This document shows, piece after piece, positions 48,039 through 56,613 of a DNA stretch of 64,000 nucleotides (position 1 is the stretch's first letter; every line of letters begins with the position of its first letter). Below the pieces are notes generated by a model. The model was not told the origin of the DNA, did not search any database, and saw only the letters and a program-made list of their open reading frames with translations. This DNA is from JAENVU01 sp038250905 (GTDB lineage: Bacteria > Actinomycetota > Acidimicrobiia > IMCC26256 > JAENVU01): positions 1-64,000 of the forward strand of contig JBBSBV010000004.1 in NCBI GenBank assembly GCA_038250905.1, read 5' to 3'. The position numbers were made by a program, and so were the translations under genes.

Positions 48039-48737
48039 TCACCGGGCGACGAGTTGCGTGAAGAGGGCGAGGTGTTCGGGCCGGTGGCGGAGGAACTCGG
48101 GGTGCCACTGCACGCCGAGCACGTTGTCGGCGCCGTCGATCTCGATCCCCTCGACGTGCCCGTGCTGGTTGTGGGCCACCGCCCGGACTCGGGTGCCGAG
48201 CGTGTCCAACACCTGGTGGTGGAGCGTGTTGACGCCGAGCGACTCGGTCCCGACGATGGCGGCGAGGCGCGAACCGGCCTGGATGGTCACCGGGTGGGCG
48301 TCCTGGTTGTACTGGTCGAGCCGCATGTGTTCGTCGACGTGTTGGTCCAACGTGCCGCCGAGTGCGACGTTGACGATCTGGATGCCGCGGCACACGGCCA
48401 GCGTCGGGACGTCCCGTGCGACGACGGCCCGGGCGATCGCGAGGTCCGACGCGTCGCGTCGCGGATCGACCGGTCCGAGTTCGGCGACGGGCTCACTTCC
48501 GTACGACGCCGGGTCGACGTCGCAGCCGCCGGTGATGACCACGGCATCGACCGCGTCGAGCAGGCCGTCGACGTCGTCCGGGTCGACAACGGGGAGGACG
48601 AGGGGAATCGCGCCCGCGCGGTGCACGGCCTTGACGTACGCGGTCGCGGCCATGAAGTGGTCGACTGCGACGCCTTCCTCGCCGGTCACCGACTCGATGT
48701 GACCGACGATCCCGACCCGACGACCGCTCGCGGCCAT
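48039..48737 (-). CDS. gamma-glutamyl-amide hydrolase-like class I glutamine amidotransferase (peptidase C26, PuuD-like)
   Basis: 232 residues. GGCDVDPASYG, nucleophile in LAVCRGIQIVNVALGGTLDQH, and GVQWHPEFL with the catalytic His and Glu define the C26 gamma-glutamyl hydrolase group. PuuD removes the glutamyl group from gamma-glutamyl-GABA in putrescine breakdown, and related enzymes act on other gamma-glutamyl amides. The ATG overlaps the stop of the glutamine-synthetase-like gene (TGATG), so ligase and hydrolase are made together, as in amine-degradation pathways. Confidence 0.88.
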   Translation of the reverse strand: MAASGRRVGIVGHIESVTGEEGVAVDHFMAATAYVKAVHRAGAIPLVLPVVDPDDVDGLLDAVDAVVITGGCDVDPASYGSEPVAELGPVDPRRDASDLAIARAVVARDVPTLAVCRGIQIVNVALGGTLDQHVDEHMRLDQYNQDAHPVTIQAGSRLAAIVGTESLGVNTLHHQVLDTLGTRVRAVAHNQHGHVEGIEIDGADNVLGVQWHPEFLRHRPEHLALFTQLVAR

Positions 48738-50110
48738 CAGATCAGCTCGAAGTAGCGGTCGAGTTCCCAGTCGGTCACCGCGGTCGCGGTGGGGTCGCCG
48801 CCACTGGTGTGGAACATGAGCCACTCCCACCGGCGGGTGTTGATCCAGAAGCGGACGAAGTCGTCACCCATCACCGCGGCGAGGCCGCGGTCGGCTTCGA
48901 GGGTATCGGCGGCGCGGGTGATCGTGTTCGGGAGGTGGGGATGCCCCTCGGGCGGGAGTCCCCAGCCGGAGACGGTGATGGGTGGCGGCAGCTGCGCGAA
49001 CGCGTCGAGGCCGGCGATCCCGCTGGCGAGGGCCACGGCCAGCACCAGGTACGGATTCGCGTCGCCGCCGGCGACCCGGTATTCGATGCGTGCCGCCTTC
49101 GGCGATTCGGAGAGCACGCGCAGCGCGGCCGATTTGTTGTCCTCGCCCCAGGAGGCCACCGTCGGCGCCGCGGCGAAGCCGACCATCCGCCGGTACGAGT
49201 TGATGTTGGGACAGAAGAACGAGGTGGCGGCCCCCGCACTCCGCATCAGACCGCCGAGCCAGTGGCGCGTGGTGTCGCTCATGGTGCCGTCGGCCGCGTA
49301 GAAGACCGGTTCGCCGTCGCGGGTGAGGGAGTGATGGACGTGGAGGCCGTTGCCGTATTCCTCCGAAGGCTTGGCCATGAACGTGACGACGTGGCCCTGG
49401 TCCATCGCGACCTCGCGCATCACCTGCTTCGCGCGCACCACGTGATCGCACGCGGTGAGCGGGTCGGCCGGGTCGAGGTTGATCTCGAACTGTGCGGGTG
49501 CGGCTTCGTCGTGCCAGCCCTCGACCGGGATACCGATGGCCTCGAGCCGCACGAGGACCTCGTCCACGTACGCGAGTTGCTGGCGGGAGTTGTGATGGAG
49601 GTACCCGACCGGGATGTCGGTCGACATCGCGTGCAGACCACGGAAGTGACGCCGGCGCGCGGACTCGAGGGAGTCGGTGAAGATCATCGCCTCGATCTCG
49701 AACGCGGCCTTCGCCGCGAACCCGAGCGCGGTGAGTTGGCCGACAACGTGCTGCAGCACCCCACGCGGACAGCTCGGGATCGGGACTCCGTGATGATCGA
49801 CGAAGTCGCACAGGACGTTGGCCGTGCCCGGGCGGTCGGGCGCGACGACAAGCGTGCCGAGGTCGGGCCGTTGGTAGATGTCGCCGAGCGCGTCGGCGCG
49901 CCACGCATCCCACCACGCGAGGTAGGGCGTCCCGCCGACGTCGTAACCCAGCGCCAGGTCGGTGATCGCGTTGCCGAGAGGGAGCGCGTGCTCGAACTTG
50001 GCGCGCGAGAGGTGCTTGCCGACGACCAGACCGTCGGGTGAGACGCCTTCGGTCCTGACCCAGCGGATGGCGTGCTCGTCGAGCCACGCGGGCATCGCGG
50101 TGATGTCCAC
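48737..50110 (-). CDS. glutamine-synthetase-family gamma-glutamyl-amine ligase (PuuA/GlnA3-like)
   Basis: 457 residues, GTG start. The GS fold is shown by AAFEIEAMIF (metal Glu), the NLDPADPLTACDHVVRAKQV helix, GNGLHVHHSL (ATP-site His), and IEYRVAGGDANPYLVLA (phosphate Arg/metal Glu region). It lacks the adenylylation loop typical of housekeeping GlnA and is closest in pattern to gamma-glutamylpolyamine or gamma-glutamylanilide-type synthetases, which join glutamate to an amine using ATP. It is coupled to the downstream C26 hydrolase and starts 1 nt after the SCP2-like gene. Confidence 0.87.
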   Translation of the reverse strand: MDITAMPAWLDEHAIRWVRTEGVSPDGLVVGKHLSRAKFEHALPLGNAITDLALGYDVGGTPYLAWWDAWRADALGDIYQRPDLGTLVVAPDRPGTANVLCDFVDHHGVPIPSCPRGVLQHVVGQLTALGFAAKAAFEIEAMIFTDSLESARRRHFRGLHAMSTDIPVGYLHHNSRQQLAYVDEVLVRLEAIGIPVEGWHDEAAPAQFEINLDPADPLTACDHVVRAKQVMREVAMDQGHVVTFMAKPSEEYGNGLHVHHSLTRDGEPVFYAADGTMSDTTRHWLGGLMRSAGAATSFFCPNINSYRRMVGFAAAPTVASWGEDNKSAALRVLSESPKAARIEYRVAGGDANPYLVLAVALASGIAGLDAFAQLPPPITVSGWGLPPEGHPHLPNTITRAADTLEADRGLAAVMGDDFVRFWINTRRWEWLMFHTSGGDPTATAVTDWELDRYFELI

Positions 50111-50111
50111 G

Positions 50112-50765
50112 TCAACGGCCCATCATGAAAGCGAGCGACCGGCCGGTGAGCTCGGCGGTGTGTTGGAGCGAACCGACGCCGTAGAGGTGGCCGGCGAGCA
50201 ACTCCTCGCCGAACACCGTGTTGCCGGAGAAGAGCGCAGTGAGGCGGTGGGCGGTGCCGTGGATCTCGTACGCCGCCGGCGACGCGCCCAGGGACAGCTC
50301 ACTGCGGTCGTCGAGACAGACGATCCGCAGACCCGCGGGCGAACCGGGATGGCGCGCGACCTGGGCCCAGAATCGGGCCGCCTCCTCCTGCCAGGTGCCG
50401 ATGGGTGGATCGAGGACCTTGCCGGCGATGAGCGCGAGCCGCAGATGGGTGGCCGCGCCGCTCACCTTGGGCTTGGGCGCGTCCTCGTCGTTCATCCGGT
50501 TGAGGTCGGTGGAGATGGTGACGTGCGTGTCGGATGCAACACCACGTTCCACCCGGATCCGACCGCGTTGGAAGCGGATCGTCGCCGCCTGCGGGTCCAC
50601 CGTCGACCGCAGCGCAACGTTGCCCGAAGCCTTCTCCATGAGTGCCGCGAGCTTCGGGGTCTGCTCCGCCCGGCGCAGGGCCGTGGCCACGATCAGCACG
50701 ATCGGTGGGGGATCGACCTCGGTTTCGACGATCGAGACTGGTCGGCTCCCGGTTTCCACCGGCAT
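50112..50765 (-). CDS. SCP2/sterol-carrier-like protein
   Basis: 217 residues. A central ATIRFQRGRIRVERGVASDTHVTISTD strand pair with a following helix is typical of SCP2-type lipid-binding domains; the rest is helical. No catalytic motif. The start overlaps the stop of the OYE-like reductase (TAATG), placing it inside the catabolic operon, where it might bind a hydrophobic intermediate. Family assignment is tentative. Confidence 0.55.
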   Translation of the reverse strand: MPVETGSRPVSIVETEVDPPPIVLIVATALRRAEQTPKLAALMEKASGNVALRSTVDPQAATIRFQRGRIRVERGVASDTHVTISTDLNRMNDEDAPKPKVSGAATHLRLALIAGKVLDPPIGTWQEEAARFWAQVARHPGSPAGLRIVCLDDRSELSLGASPAAYEIHGTAHRLTALFSGNTVFGEELLAGHLYGVGSLQHTAELTGRSLAFMMGR

Positions 50766-52198
50766 TACGTACCACGTGGGCGCGACGACGTGCGCCTCGC
50801 GTCCTGCTTCACCCGCGTCAGCTCCACGCGGTCGGGGTGGTCCTTGTACAGCGGGTCGAGGGGGAAACAGCCGGACACGAGTCCGTGACGGGGCGCGGTG
50901 GTGCAGTCGGAGAACGTGCGACAGATCTGGGCGCGTTGCACCGGACGACCAGCGAGGACGTCGGCCGGGAGGTCGGGATACGAGAGCACCATCCGCCCCA
51001 GCCCGACCATCGAAGCGCCGCCGCTCACGATCACGGCCTGACCCGCGTTCGGTACCCAGTCCTGGAGGTACGAGTAGCCCGACCCGACGACGGTGAGGCG
51101 CGGGTGACGGGCCGTGATCTCGGCCGTCGCCGCGAGCTGACGGGCGACGCCGACGAGCGGGTCCTCGGGCGGCTGGTAGCCGTCGGAGGGTGGAAAGTAG
51201 GCGGGCCGTTGGACGTGCGGGTTGTAATACGGACTGCCGGCCGTGATGCTCACGAGTCCGATGCCGAGGCCCTCGACGACGTCGAGGAAGGCGTGGGTCT
51301 CCGTGAGGTCGATGCCGAGTCCGGTCCCGTCACCGCCGAACGCGTATGGGTACGCGCCGGTGATCGTGCCGGTCGTGCTCTCCGGCGTGCCCGTCCCGTC
51401 GGGTCCGGCGACGAACGGCACGAGGTCGAACGCCGAGAGCCGCACCGCGATCGCGAGCGCCGGCGCGCGGTCGCGGATGCCCGTGACGACGGTCCGCAGG
51501 AAGCGCGTGCGCCCGGTGAGATCGCCACCGAACCGGCCGGGCCGATCGTGAGCACTCAACAGTTCGTGGAGGAGGTAGCCGTGGCAGTGCTTCACATCGA
51601 CGAAGTCGAAGCCCGCGTCCGCGGCGAGGACCGCGGCATCGATGTAGGTGGCCGCGAGGTCGTCGAGTTCGGTGTCGGTGAAGGGGGAGTTCGCGCCCGC
51701 ACCGACGCGAGCGTCCAGCCACGGGTGCGCGTACGCGGTCCGCGGCGCGGGTTCCCCGGCGGGGCGGGACCAGCGGCCCGAGTGGGTCAACTGCAATCCG
51801 GCGACCTGCCCGGGTGCCAAGAGGGCCCGGAGGGCTGCGAAGTCCGCGGCGGTGGGTTCGTCGATCACGAGTTGGTGGGGGTTGGCCCGACCGTCGGCGC
51901 GTACCGCGGTCGCCTCGCACCACGCGAGCGCGGCCCCGCTCTGGCCGATCCGCTGCCAGCGCCGCCGAACGAGGTCGGTCGCGTGCCCGTCGGTGGTGCC
52001 GTCCCAACCCTCCATCGGCAGGATGGCGAACCGGTTGGGTGCGGTGAGCGTTCCGGCGGCATCGACGATCGTCACCGGGGTGGCAAGGGGTCCGCCCGGG
52101 TCCACGGTCGCGTCGAGCGGGATCTGCACCCCGAGCGCGTCGAGATGCGCGCGCAGGCGGTCGAGGGTGTCGAGCCGTTTGACCTGGGTGTACCTCAC
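50765..52198 (-). CDS. OYE-family NADH:flavin oxidoreductase
   Basis: 477 residues, GTG start overlapping the upstream stop (GTGA). FMN-binding TIM barrel: NRFAILPMEGWDGTTDG, LQLTHSGRWSRP, FDFVDVKHCHGYLLHELLS (the HxxH/N active-site pair of the family), and ASMVGLGRMVLSYPD. The late Cys cluster CRTFSDC...GLVSGC could hold an iron-sulfur centre, but the C-terminal FAD/NAD(P) module of 2,4-dienoyl-CoA reductases is absent, so it is a stand-alone barrel. It would reduce an activated C=C bond, or carry out a related flavin reaction, of an unknown substrate in the same operon as the sulfatase and the DHDPS-like enzyme. Confidence 0.85.
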   Translation of the reverse strand: MRYTQVKRLDTLDRLRAHLDALGVQIPLDATVDPGGPLATPVTIVDAAGTLTAPNRFAILPMEGWDGTTDGHATDLVRRRWQRIGQSGAALAWCEATAVRADGRANPHQLVIDEPTAADFAALRALLAPGQVAGLQLTHSGRWSRPAGEPAPRTAYAHPWLDARVGAGANSPFTDTELDDLAATYIDAAVLAADAGFDFVDVKHCHGYLLHELLSAHDRPGRFGGDLTGRTRFLRTVVTGIRDRAPALAIAVRLSAFDLVPFVAGPDGTGTPESTTGTITGAYPYAFGGDGTGLGIDLTETHAFLDVVEGLGIGLVSITAGSPYYNPHVQRPAYFPPSDGYQPPEDPLVGVARQLAATAEITARHPRLTVVGSGYSYLQDWVPNAGQAVIVSGGASMVGLGRMVLSYPDLPADVLAGRPVQRAQICRTFSDCTTAPRHGLVSGCFPLDPLYKDHPDRVELTRVKQDARRTSSRPRGT

Positions 52199-53193
52199 GC
52201 GCCGACGCCGAACGTGGCGGCGCCGAACGTGGCGGCGCCGAACTCGTCGAGCCGGTCCCGGATGGTGGCCAGGACGGCGCGGTCCGACTCCGGGCGCTGG
52301 AGTACTCCTGCGGGCGTGTTTGCGCTCGTCGACCAGCCCCGGAGTTCGAACCACATCGCCGCGTCGTGGCGGTAGGCCGGTACCGGTTCGCGGAAGGTGA
52401 ACGCACCGAGGTACTGGAGCAGGTCGTTCAACTCGTAGAACCGGGGATCGCGGGTGGCCCACATGCGGTCGCGTGCGGCGAACGCCTCGGGGGCGAACGT
52501 GGAGAGGCCGAGGAGGTAGTCGGATCCGTACATCACCATGTCGATCGCGAGATCGTTGCCGGTGAGCACCATGAAGTCGGGGCGGAGCGCGTCGCGGACG
52601 GCCAGCCGGTCCCATTCGAGTTGGCGGCTCAGCGACGAGTGCTTGGCGCCGATGCACCGGGGGATCGCGAGCAGCGCGCGGTAGGCGTCGAGGGAGACGA
52701 TCCGACCGTAGGGCACGAACATGGTCCCGAGTTCGAAGCCGATGAAGCGGTCCACGTGCGCGCCGATCGCGGTGAGCGCCGCGATCCACGCGTCGTCGCC
52801 CGACTCGTTGAGGCCGTGCGACGGGAAGATGACGGGAGTGCCACCGGCGGCCGCGATCGCGTCGGCCGATCGCAGGTACGCGTCCCGGTCGAACGGGTCA
52901 CCCGGCGCGTCGGAGACGAACGCGCCGGCCACGAACCGACCGCCGGTGACCGCGGCGGCGAGGTCGAGCACGCGCCGCGCGTCGGCCTCGGCGAGGAGTT
53001 GGACGTAGCCGGTGTCCATGTTCACCGCGGGGGTCAGGCCGGCGGCGTGCGTGCGGCCGATGTGCGCCTCGACGGCGGCCCAGTCGATGTCACCCTCGGC
53101 CGTGAACGGCACCAGCACCGCCGACATCCCGGTGATGACCCGCCCCGGCCGCACGCGGTCGGCGATGTCGCGGTCCACCCGTGTGTTCTCCAC
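52195..53193 (-). CDS. dihydrodipicolinate-synthase-family aldolase/lyase
   Basis: 332 residues, GTG start 7 nt after the sulfatase stop. TIM barrel with MSAVLVPFTAEGDIDW, GYVQLLAEADARRVL and the Schiff-base Lys184 in CIGAKHSSLSR. The Tyr about 28 residues before the Lys in classical members is not visible (GFELGTMFVPYG is in its place), so the reaction probably differs from DapA; pyruvate aldolases or hydratase-aldolases are candidates. Since fucose and sugar-acid genes lie in the window, cleavage of a 2-keto-3-deoxy acid is possible. The C-terminus ends in ATFGAATFGVGA, encoded by a 15-bp tandem repeat (52207-52243). Confidence 0.82.
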   Translation of the reverse strand: MENTRVDRDIADRVRPGRVITGMSAVLVPFTAEGDIDWAAVEAHIGRTHAAGLTPAVNMDTGYVQLLAEADARRVLDLAAAVTGGRFVAGAFVSDAPGDPFDRDAYLRSADAIAAAGGTPVIFPSHGLNESGDDAWIAALTAIGAHVDRFIGFELGTMFVPYGRIVSLDAYRALLAIPRCIGAKHSSLSRQLEWDRLAVRDALRPDFMVLTGNDLAIDMVMYGSDYLLGLSTFAPEAFAARDRMWATRDPRFYELNDLLQYLGAFTFREPVPAYRHDAAMWFELRGWSTSANTPAGVLQRPESDRAVLATIRDRLDEFGAATFGAATFGVGA

Positions 53194-53200
53194 CGGTGTT

Positions 53201-54766
53201 CTAGACCGGGGCTTCGACGTCGAGGCGGGGGAGGTGCGGCTCGGGTTGGCGGTCCCAGAGGCTGGTGACGAGATCGGACTGCACGGCGGCGACGGCGGGG
53301 TCGTTCCACCGGTTGTGCCGCTGGAGCGGGTCGTCGGCCAGGTTGTAGAGCTCGCCCTCGGTGCCGTCGTGCACGTAGCCGGGCCGGTAGGCGGTGCAGA
53401 CCCAGCCGTCGGCGGTGATGGTGCGCAGATGGACGGCCACTCCCCACAACTCGCTGTCCCACTCGGTGAGTACATGGTCCTTGGTGCGCGCGGTCGCGTC
53501 GGCGTCGTCGACGGGGAGCGGCGTGGCCTGGAGGTATTCGGGGGCATCCACGCCGGCGATCGCACAGAACGTGGGCGCGAGTTCGATCAGGCCCACCGGC
53601 GTGGTCACTACCGCGGGCGCGATGCCGGCCGAAGGGGCCGGCCGCCAGACGAGCGGGAGGCGCATCAGACCGTCGACGTGGTACGGGCCCTTGAAGAGCA
53701 ACCCGAAGTCGCCCTGGAGCTCACCGTGGTCGGTGGTGAAGATGACGTCGACGTCGTCGGTCCACCCGCGGGCATCGATTGCCCGGAGGACGCGCCCGAG
53801 CGCCTCGTCGATGAGTTCGCATTCGACGGCGTTGCGCGCGTTGACCTCGCGCACCTGGTCCTCGGTCATGGTGGCGGGCACCCATTCCTTGGGCGCTTCG
53901 TAGTTGGAGACGAGTTCGCCGTCGTACCACTTGCGCCAGTGGACCGGCTTGTCGTCGAGGATCCGCTCGCGTGCGGCCGCCGGGGTGGGGTAGCCGGCCG
54001 GCAGTGCCACGTCGTGCCAGTCGATGCGGCCCATCTCCGACTCCGGTGGATCCCACGGATGGTGCGGGTCGGGGAAGCTCATCCAGCAGAACCAGTCGTC
54101 GGTCGCGTCGAGACCGTCGAGCCAGGCGATCGTGCGGTCCGCCACCCAATCCGTGTGGTACCAGTCGCGCGGAATCGGGTTGGACTTCACCTGCGGTGCG
54201 TCGGTGTCGCCGCCGCCGAGCGCGCTCACGTTGAAGGAGCCGTCGATCGCCGCGTAGAACATGCCGACCGCTTCCGGATGGTTGGCGCCGAGCCACTGCG
54301 CGTAGTGCAGTGACCCCGCGGCACCGTGGGTGGCGAACTCGAGGTGGTCGAACCCGCGGTGCGGGCCGGTCGTGCCGTCGGCCCATGGTCGGATCGCGGT
54401 GGGCTCGCCGGAGCGAGCGAGTGTGTTCTCGGTGAATCGTCCGAACGCGTCCATGAACGGCTCGAAGTGCGCCTTACCGACGAGCGCGGTGCGGTAGCCG
54501 TGCTTGTGCAGGTCCTCCGCGACCGACGGTGCGTCGACGGGCAGCGGCACGCCGTTCATCCACACGCCGTGCGTGGTGGGGTACTGACCGGTGAGCATCG
54601 TCGAGCGCGACGGCATGCACACGACCGACTGTGGGATCGCGCGCTCGTACCGGATGCCCTGCGCGGCGAGCGCGTCGACGACCGGGGTGCGGGCGAGGGT
54701 GCCGCCGTTGCATCCGAGCGTGTCGTAGCGCTGCTGGTCGGTGGTCACGAACAAGATCTTCCGCAC
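53201..54766 (-). CDS. type I sulfatase
   Basis: 521 residues, GTG with GGAG 7 nt upstream. Metal site TTDQQRYDTLGCNG, then SVVCMPSRSTMLTGQYPTTHGV: Cys50 in C-x-P-S-R is the residue converted to formylglycine. FTTDHGELQGD gives the second metal Asp/His pair. No signal peptide, so it is probably cytoplasmic, acting on an imported sulfate ester. The family cannot be narrowed to one substrate; linkage to DHDPS-like and OYE genes is unusual for a pure polysaccharide enzyme. The frame continues upstream into a 92-bp tandem repeat, which is not coding. The maturation enzyme is not in the window. Confidence 0.9.
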   Translation of the reverse strand: MRKILFVTTDQQRYDTLGCNGGTLARTPVVDALAAQGIRYERAIPQSVVCMPSRSTMLTGQYPTTHGVWMNGVPLPVDAPSVAEDLHKHGYRTALVGKAHFEPFMDAFGRFTENTLARSGEPTAIRPWADGTTGPHRGFDHLEFATHGAAGSLHYAQWLGANHPEAVGMFYAAIDGSFNVSALGGGDTDAPQVKSNPIPRDWYHTDWVADRTIAWLDGLDATDDWFCWMSFPDPHHPWDPPESEMGRIDWHDVALPAGYPTPAAARERILDDKPVHWRKWYDGELVSNYEAPKEWVPATMTEDQVREVNARNAVECELIDEALGRVLRAIDARGWTDDVDVIFTTDHGELQGDFGLLFKGPYHVDGLMRLPLVWRPAPSAGIAPAVVTTPVGLIELAPTFCAIAGVDAPEYLQATPLPVDDADATARTKDHVLTEWDSELWGVAVHLRTITADGWVCTAYRPGYVHDGTEGELYNLADDPLQRHNRWNDPAVAAVQSDLVTSLWDRQPEPHLPRLDVEAPV

Positions 54767-54770
54767 GTCA

Positions 54771-55041
54771 TCTCCACTCTTGGCGCCTGCGGCGCCGGGC
54801 CGTTCGGGCCACGCCTCGCCGCGTGGCGTCGAGCATTGTCGGGTTCGGCGGCGAGGCTCTGGTCTCCACTCTTGGCGCCTGCGGCGCCGGGCCGTTCGGG
54901 CCACGCCTCGCCGCGTGGCGTCGAGCACTGTCGGGTTCAGCGGCGAGGCTCTGGTCTCCACTCTTGGCGCCTGCGGCGCCGGGCCGTTCGGGCCACGCCT
55001 CGCCGCGTGGCGTCGAGCACTGTCGGGTTCAGCGGCGAGGC
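54771..55041. repeat. threefold 92-bp tandem repeat with internal hairpins
   Basis: Nearly identical copies start at 54771, 54863 and 54955, the third ending about 55041. Each contains two strong palindromes, GGCGCC-TGC-GGCGCC and GCCACGC-CTCGCC-GCGTGGC. The array fills the gap between the SRPBCC gene (its last bases overlap the gene end at 55029) and the sulfatase start at 54766. Only a few positions differ, such as attg/actg and tcgg/tcag between copies 1 and 2. Confidence 0.95.
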
Positions 55042-55430
55042 CCTCGCTGTTCTGCCTGGCGACGGAACTCCTTGAGCGCATTGCCCGTCGCGCCGCCGAT
55101 CATCAGGGCCAGGGCCGCGGGTTCGCAGTCGGTCGCGTAGCCCACCAGGCTGCGGCCGTCGCCCAGGTCGAACACGTCGATCGTGCCGAGGTGGTCCTGG
55201 ATGAAACCCGGCGCCAGCCGGTACTGGAACCGCCGTTGGATCGAATCGTTGGTGACGATCTCCTCCGCCATCGGGAGTCCCGACTCCGTGGTGATCGTGC
55301 GGATGTTGCCCTCGACGGTGGCCTTGGCCACGCCCGGGAACCAGTCGGCGATGGTGAGCGGGTCGGCGAAGACGGCGTACACCTCGTCGGCGGGGCGGTC
55401 GATGATGATCTGACGGCGAACAGTGGCCAC
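55029..55430 (-). CDS. SRPBCC/polyketide-cyclase-like protein
   Basis: 133 residues, GTG with TAGGAG 5 nt upstream. RRQIIIDRPADEVYAVFADPLTIADWFPG, then alternating strands (TITTESGLPMAEEIV, RRFQYRLAPG) and a C-terminal helix, give the START-like fold. It starts 7 nt after the acyl-CoA-dehydrogenase-like stop, so they are co-transcribed. Its 3' end lies in the first bases of the 92-bp repeat array. Likely binds a small hydrophobic ligand; no function known. Confidence 0.82.
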   Translation of the reverse strand: MATVRRQIIIDRPADEVYAVFADPLTIADWFPGVAKATVEGNIRTITTESGLPMAEEIVTNDSIQRRFQYRLAPGFIQDHLGTIDVFDLGDGRSLVGYATDCEPAALALMIGGATGNALKEFRRQAEQRGPRR

Positions 55431-55437
55431 GAAGCTC

Positions 55438-56583
55438 CTAGAACGCGATGGCGGCGGGATCGATGCCGAGCAGGCCACGACCGGCCGCGGCATACGTCTT
55501 GGTCTGGGTGACGAGGTGTTGGGACATCGTGGTGATGTCCCGGTACTGACGGTCGAGCACGGAACTTTGGTAGACGCCGGTGGTGCCGAGCGCTTCGTAG
55601 AGGAGGTTCACGGCTTCCTTGCACGAGTGGGTCGCGTGGGTGGTGGCGAGCCGGACGGCATACCACTCCTCGGGGCTCGGCGCGTGCCCGCGCTGCATCG
55701 CGGCCCAGGCAGTCCCGATCGCATCGTGTACGTAGGCCCGGCCGGCCGCGACCAGTGCGGTCGCTCGCGCGAAGTTGAGCTGGACCGTGGCCTCGTCGCG
55801 CACTGGCGTCATGGTCGGCGGCGAGATCTTGGTCTCGGCCACCTCGCGTGCGTTGGCCAACGCGGCCCGCGCCACACCGAGCGGCACGCCGCTGATGTTG
55901 ATGAAGAAGTTCCACCGCGAGCGGTAGAGGGGCGCGGGGTCGACGGGTGCGGCGTCGAAGAGTCCGAAGCCGCGGTACTCCGGCACGAATGCATCGGTCA
56001 CCGTGATGTCGTTGCTCGCGGTGGCATTGAGGCCGGTGGTGTGCCACGTGTCGAGGATCGTCACTTCGGACGCCGGCACCGCGAGCAGCCGGGTCACGGG
56101 GACACCATCCGGCCCGATCCGCAGTTGGTCGCCGTCGAACACGAGACAACCGAGGAAGAACCACGCGCAATGCGTCGAGCCACTCCCGAAACCCCAACGG
56201 CCGGTCACGCGGTACCCGTCGCCGTCGACGGTGGCCCGACCGCTCGGCGCGGCGATCACCGAGGTTGCCAGGTCGAGCGACGGGTACATCTCGGCGACGA
56301 CAGCCGGATCGAGGAACGCGCCCATGTACCCGCCGTCGGAGTTGATCATCCCGCACCAGCCGGCGGAGCCGTCGGCCGCCGCGAGTGCCTCGAGCACGTC
56401 GATCTGCGCGAGCGGATCGAGCTCCGGCCCGCCGGCCGCCCGGCTCCACGTCATGCGGAAGACGCCGGCGTCCCGCATGGCGTCGACGACGGGCGCGGTC
56501 AGCCGACCCGCCTGCTCGCAGTTCGCCGCCTCGCCCGCGATCGTCGACGCGCTGGCTCGTACGGCTTCGAGGATTTCACTCAC
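55438..56583 (-). CDS. acyl-CoA dehydrogenase-fold flavoenzyme (monooxygenase-like subgroup possible)
   Basis: 381 residues, GTG with AGGAG upstream. The N-terminal helices with AGVFRMTWSRAAGGPELDPL, GYRVTGRWGFGSGSTHCAWFF, VTILDTWHTTGLNATASNDITVTDAFVP and a C-terminal helical region with EALGTTGVYQSSVLDRQYRDI follow the ACAD fold. The GRWGFGSG and H-containing spacing resemble flavin-dependent hydroxylases of the HsaA/HpaB-C4-hydroxylase type as much as true dehydrogenases, and the catalytic Glu of the latter was not identified. Sits between a sulfatase (31 nt) and an SRPBCC gene. Confidence 0.82.
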   Translation of the reverse strand: MSEILEAVRASASTIAGEAANCEQAGRLTAPVVDAMRDAGVFRMTWSRAAGGPELDPLAQIDVLEALAAADGSAGWCGMINSDGGYMGAFLDPAVVAEMYPSLDLATSVIAAPSGRATVDGDGYRVTGRWGFGSGSTHCAWFFLGCLVFDGDQLRIGPDGVPVTRLLAVPASEVTILDTWHTTGLNATASNDITVTDAFVPEYRGFGLFDAAPVDPAPLYRSRWNFFINISGVPLGVARAALANAREVAETKISPPTMTPVRDEATVQLNFARATALVAAGRAYVHDAIGTAWAAMQRGHAPSPEEWYAVRLATTHATHSCKEAVNLLYEALGTTGVYQSSVLDRQYRDITTMSQHLVTQTKTYAAAGRGLLGIDPAAIAF

Positions 56584-56613
56584 ACACGTGCTCCTGACCG
56601 CGTCGCCGAGTCG

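Noticed and set aside
54771..55041. CRISPR array
   Set aside because: The 92-bp units are contiguous, with no unique spacers between short repeats and no cas genes nearby.
54767..55081. N-terminal extension of the sulfatase through the 92-bp repeats
   Set aside because: The extension is Arg/Pro-rich, arises from repeat DNA and lacks fold features. A GTG with a ribbon of GGAG at the right spacing starts the domain at 54766.
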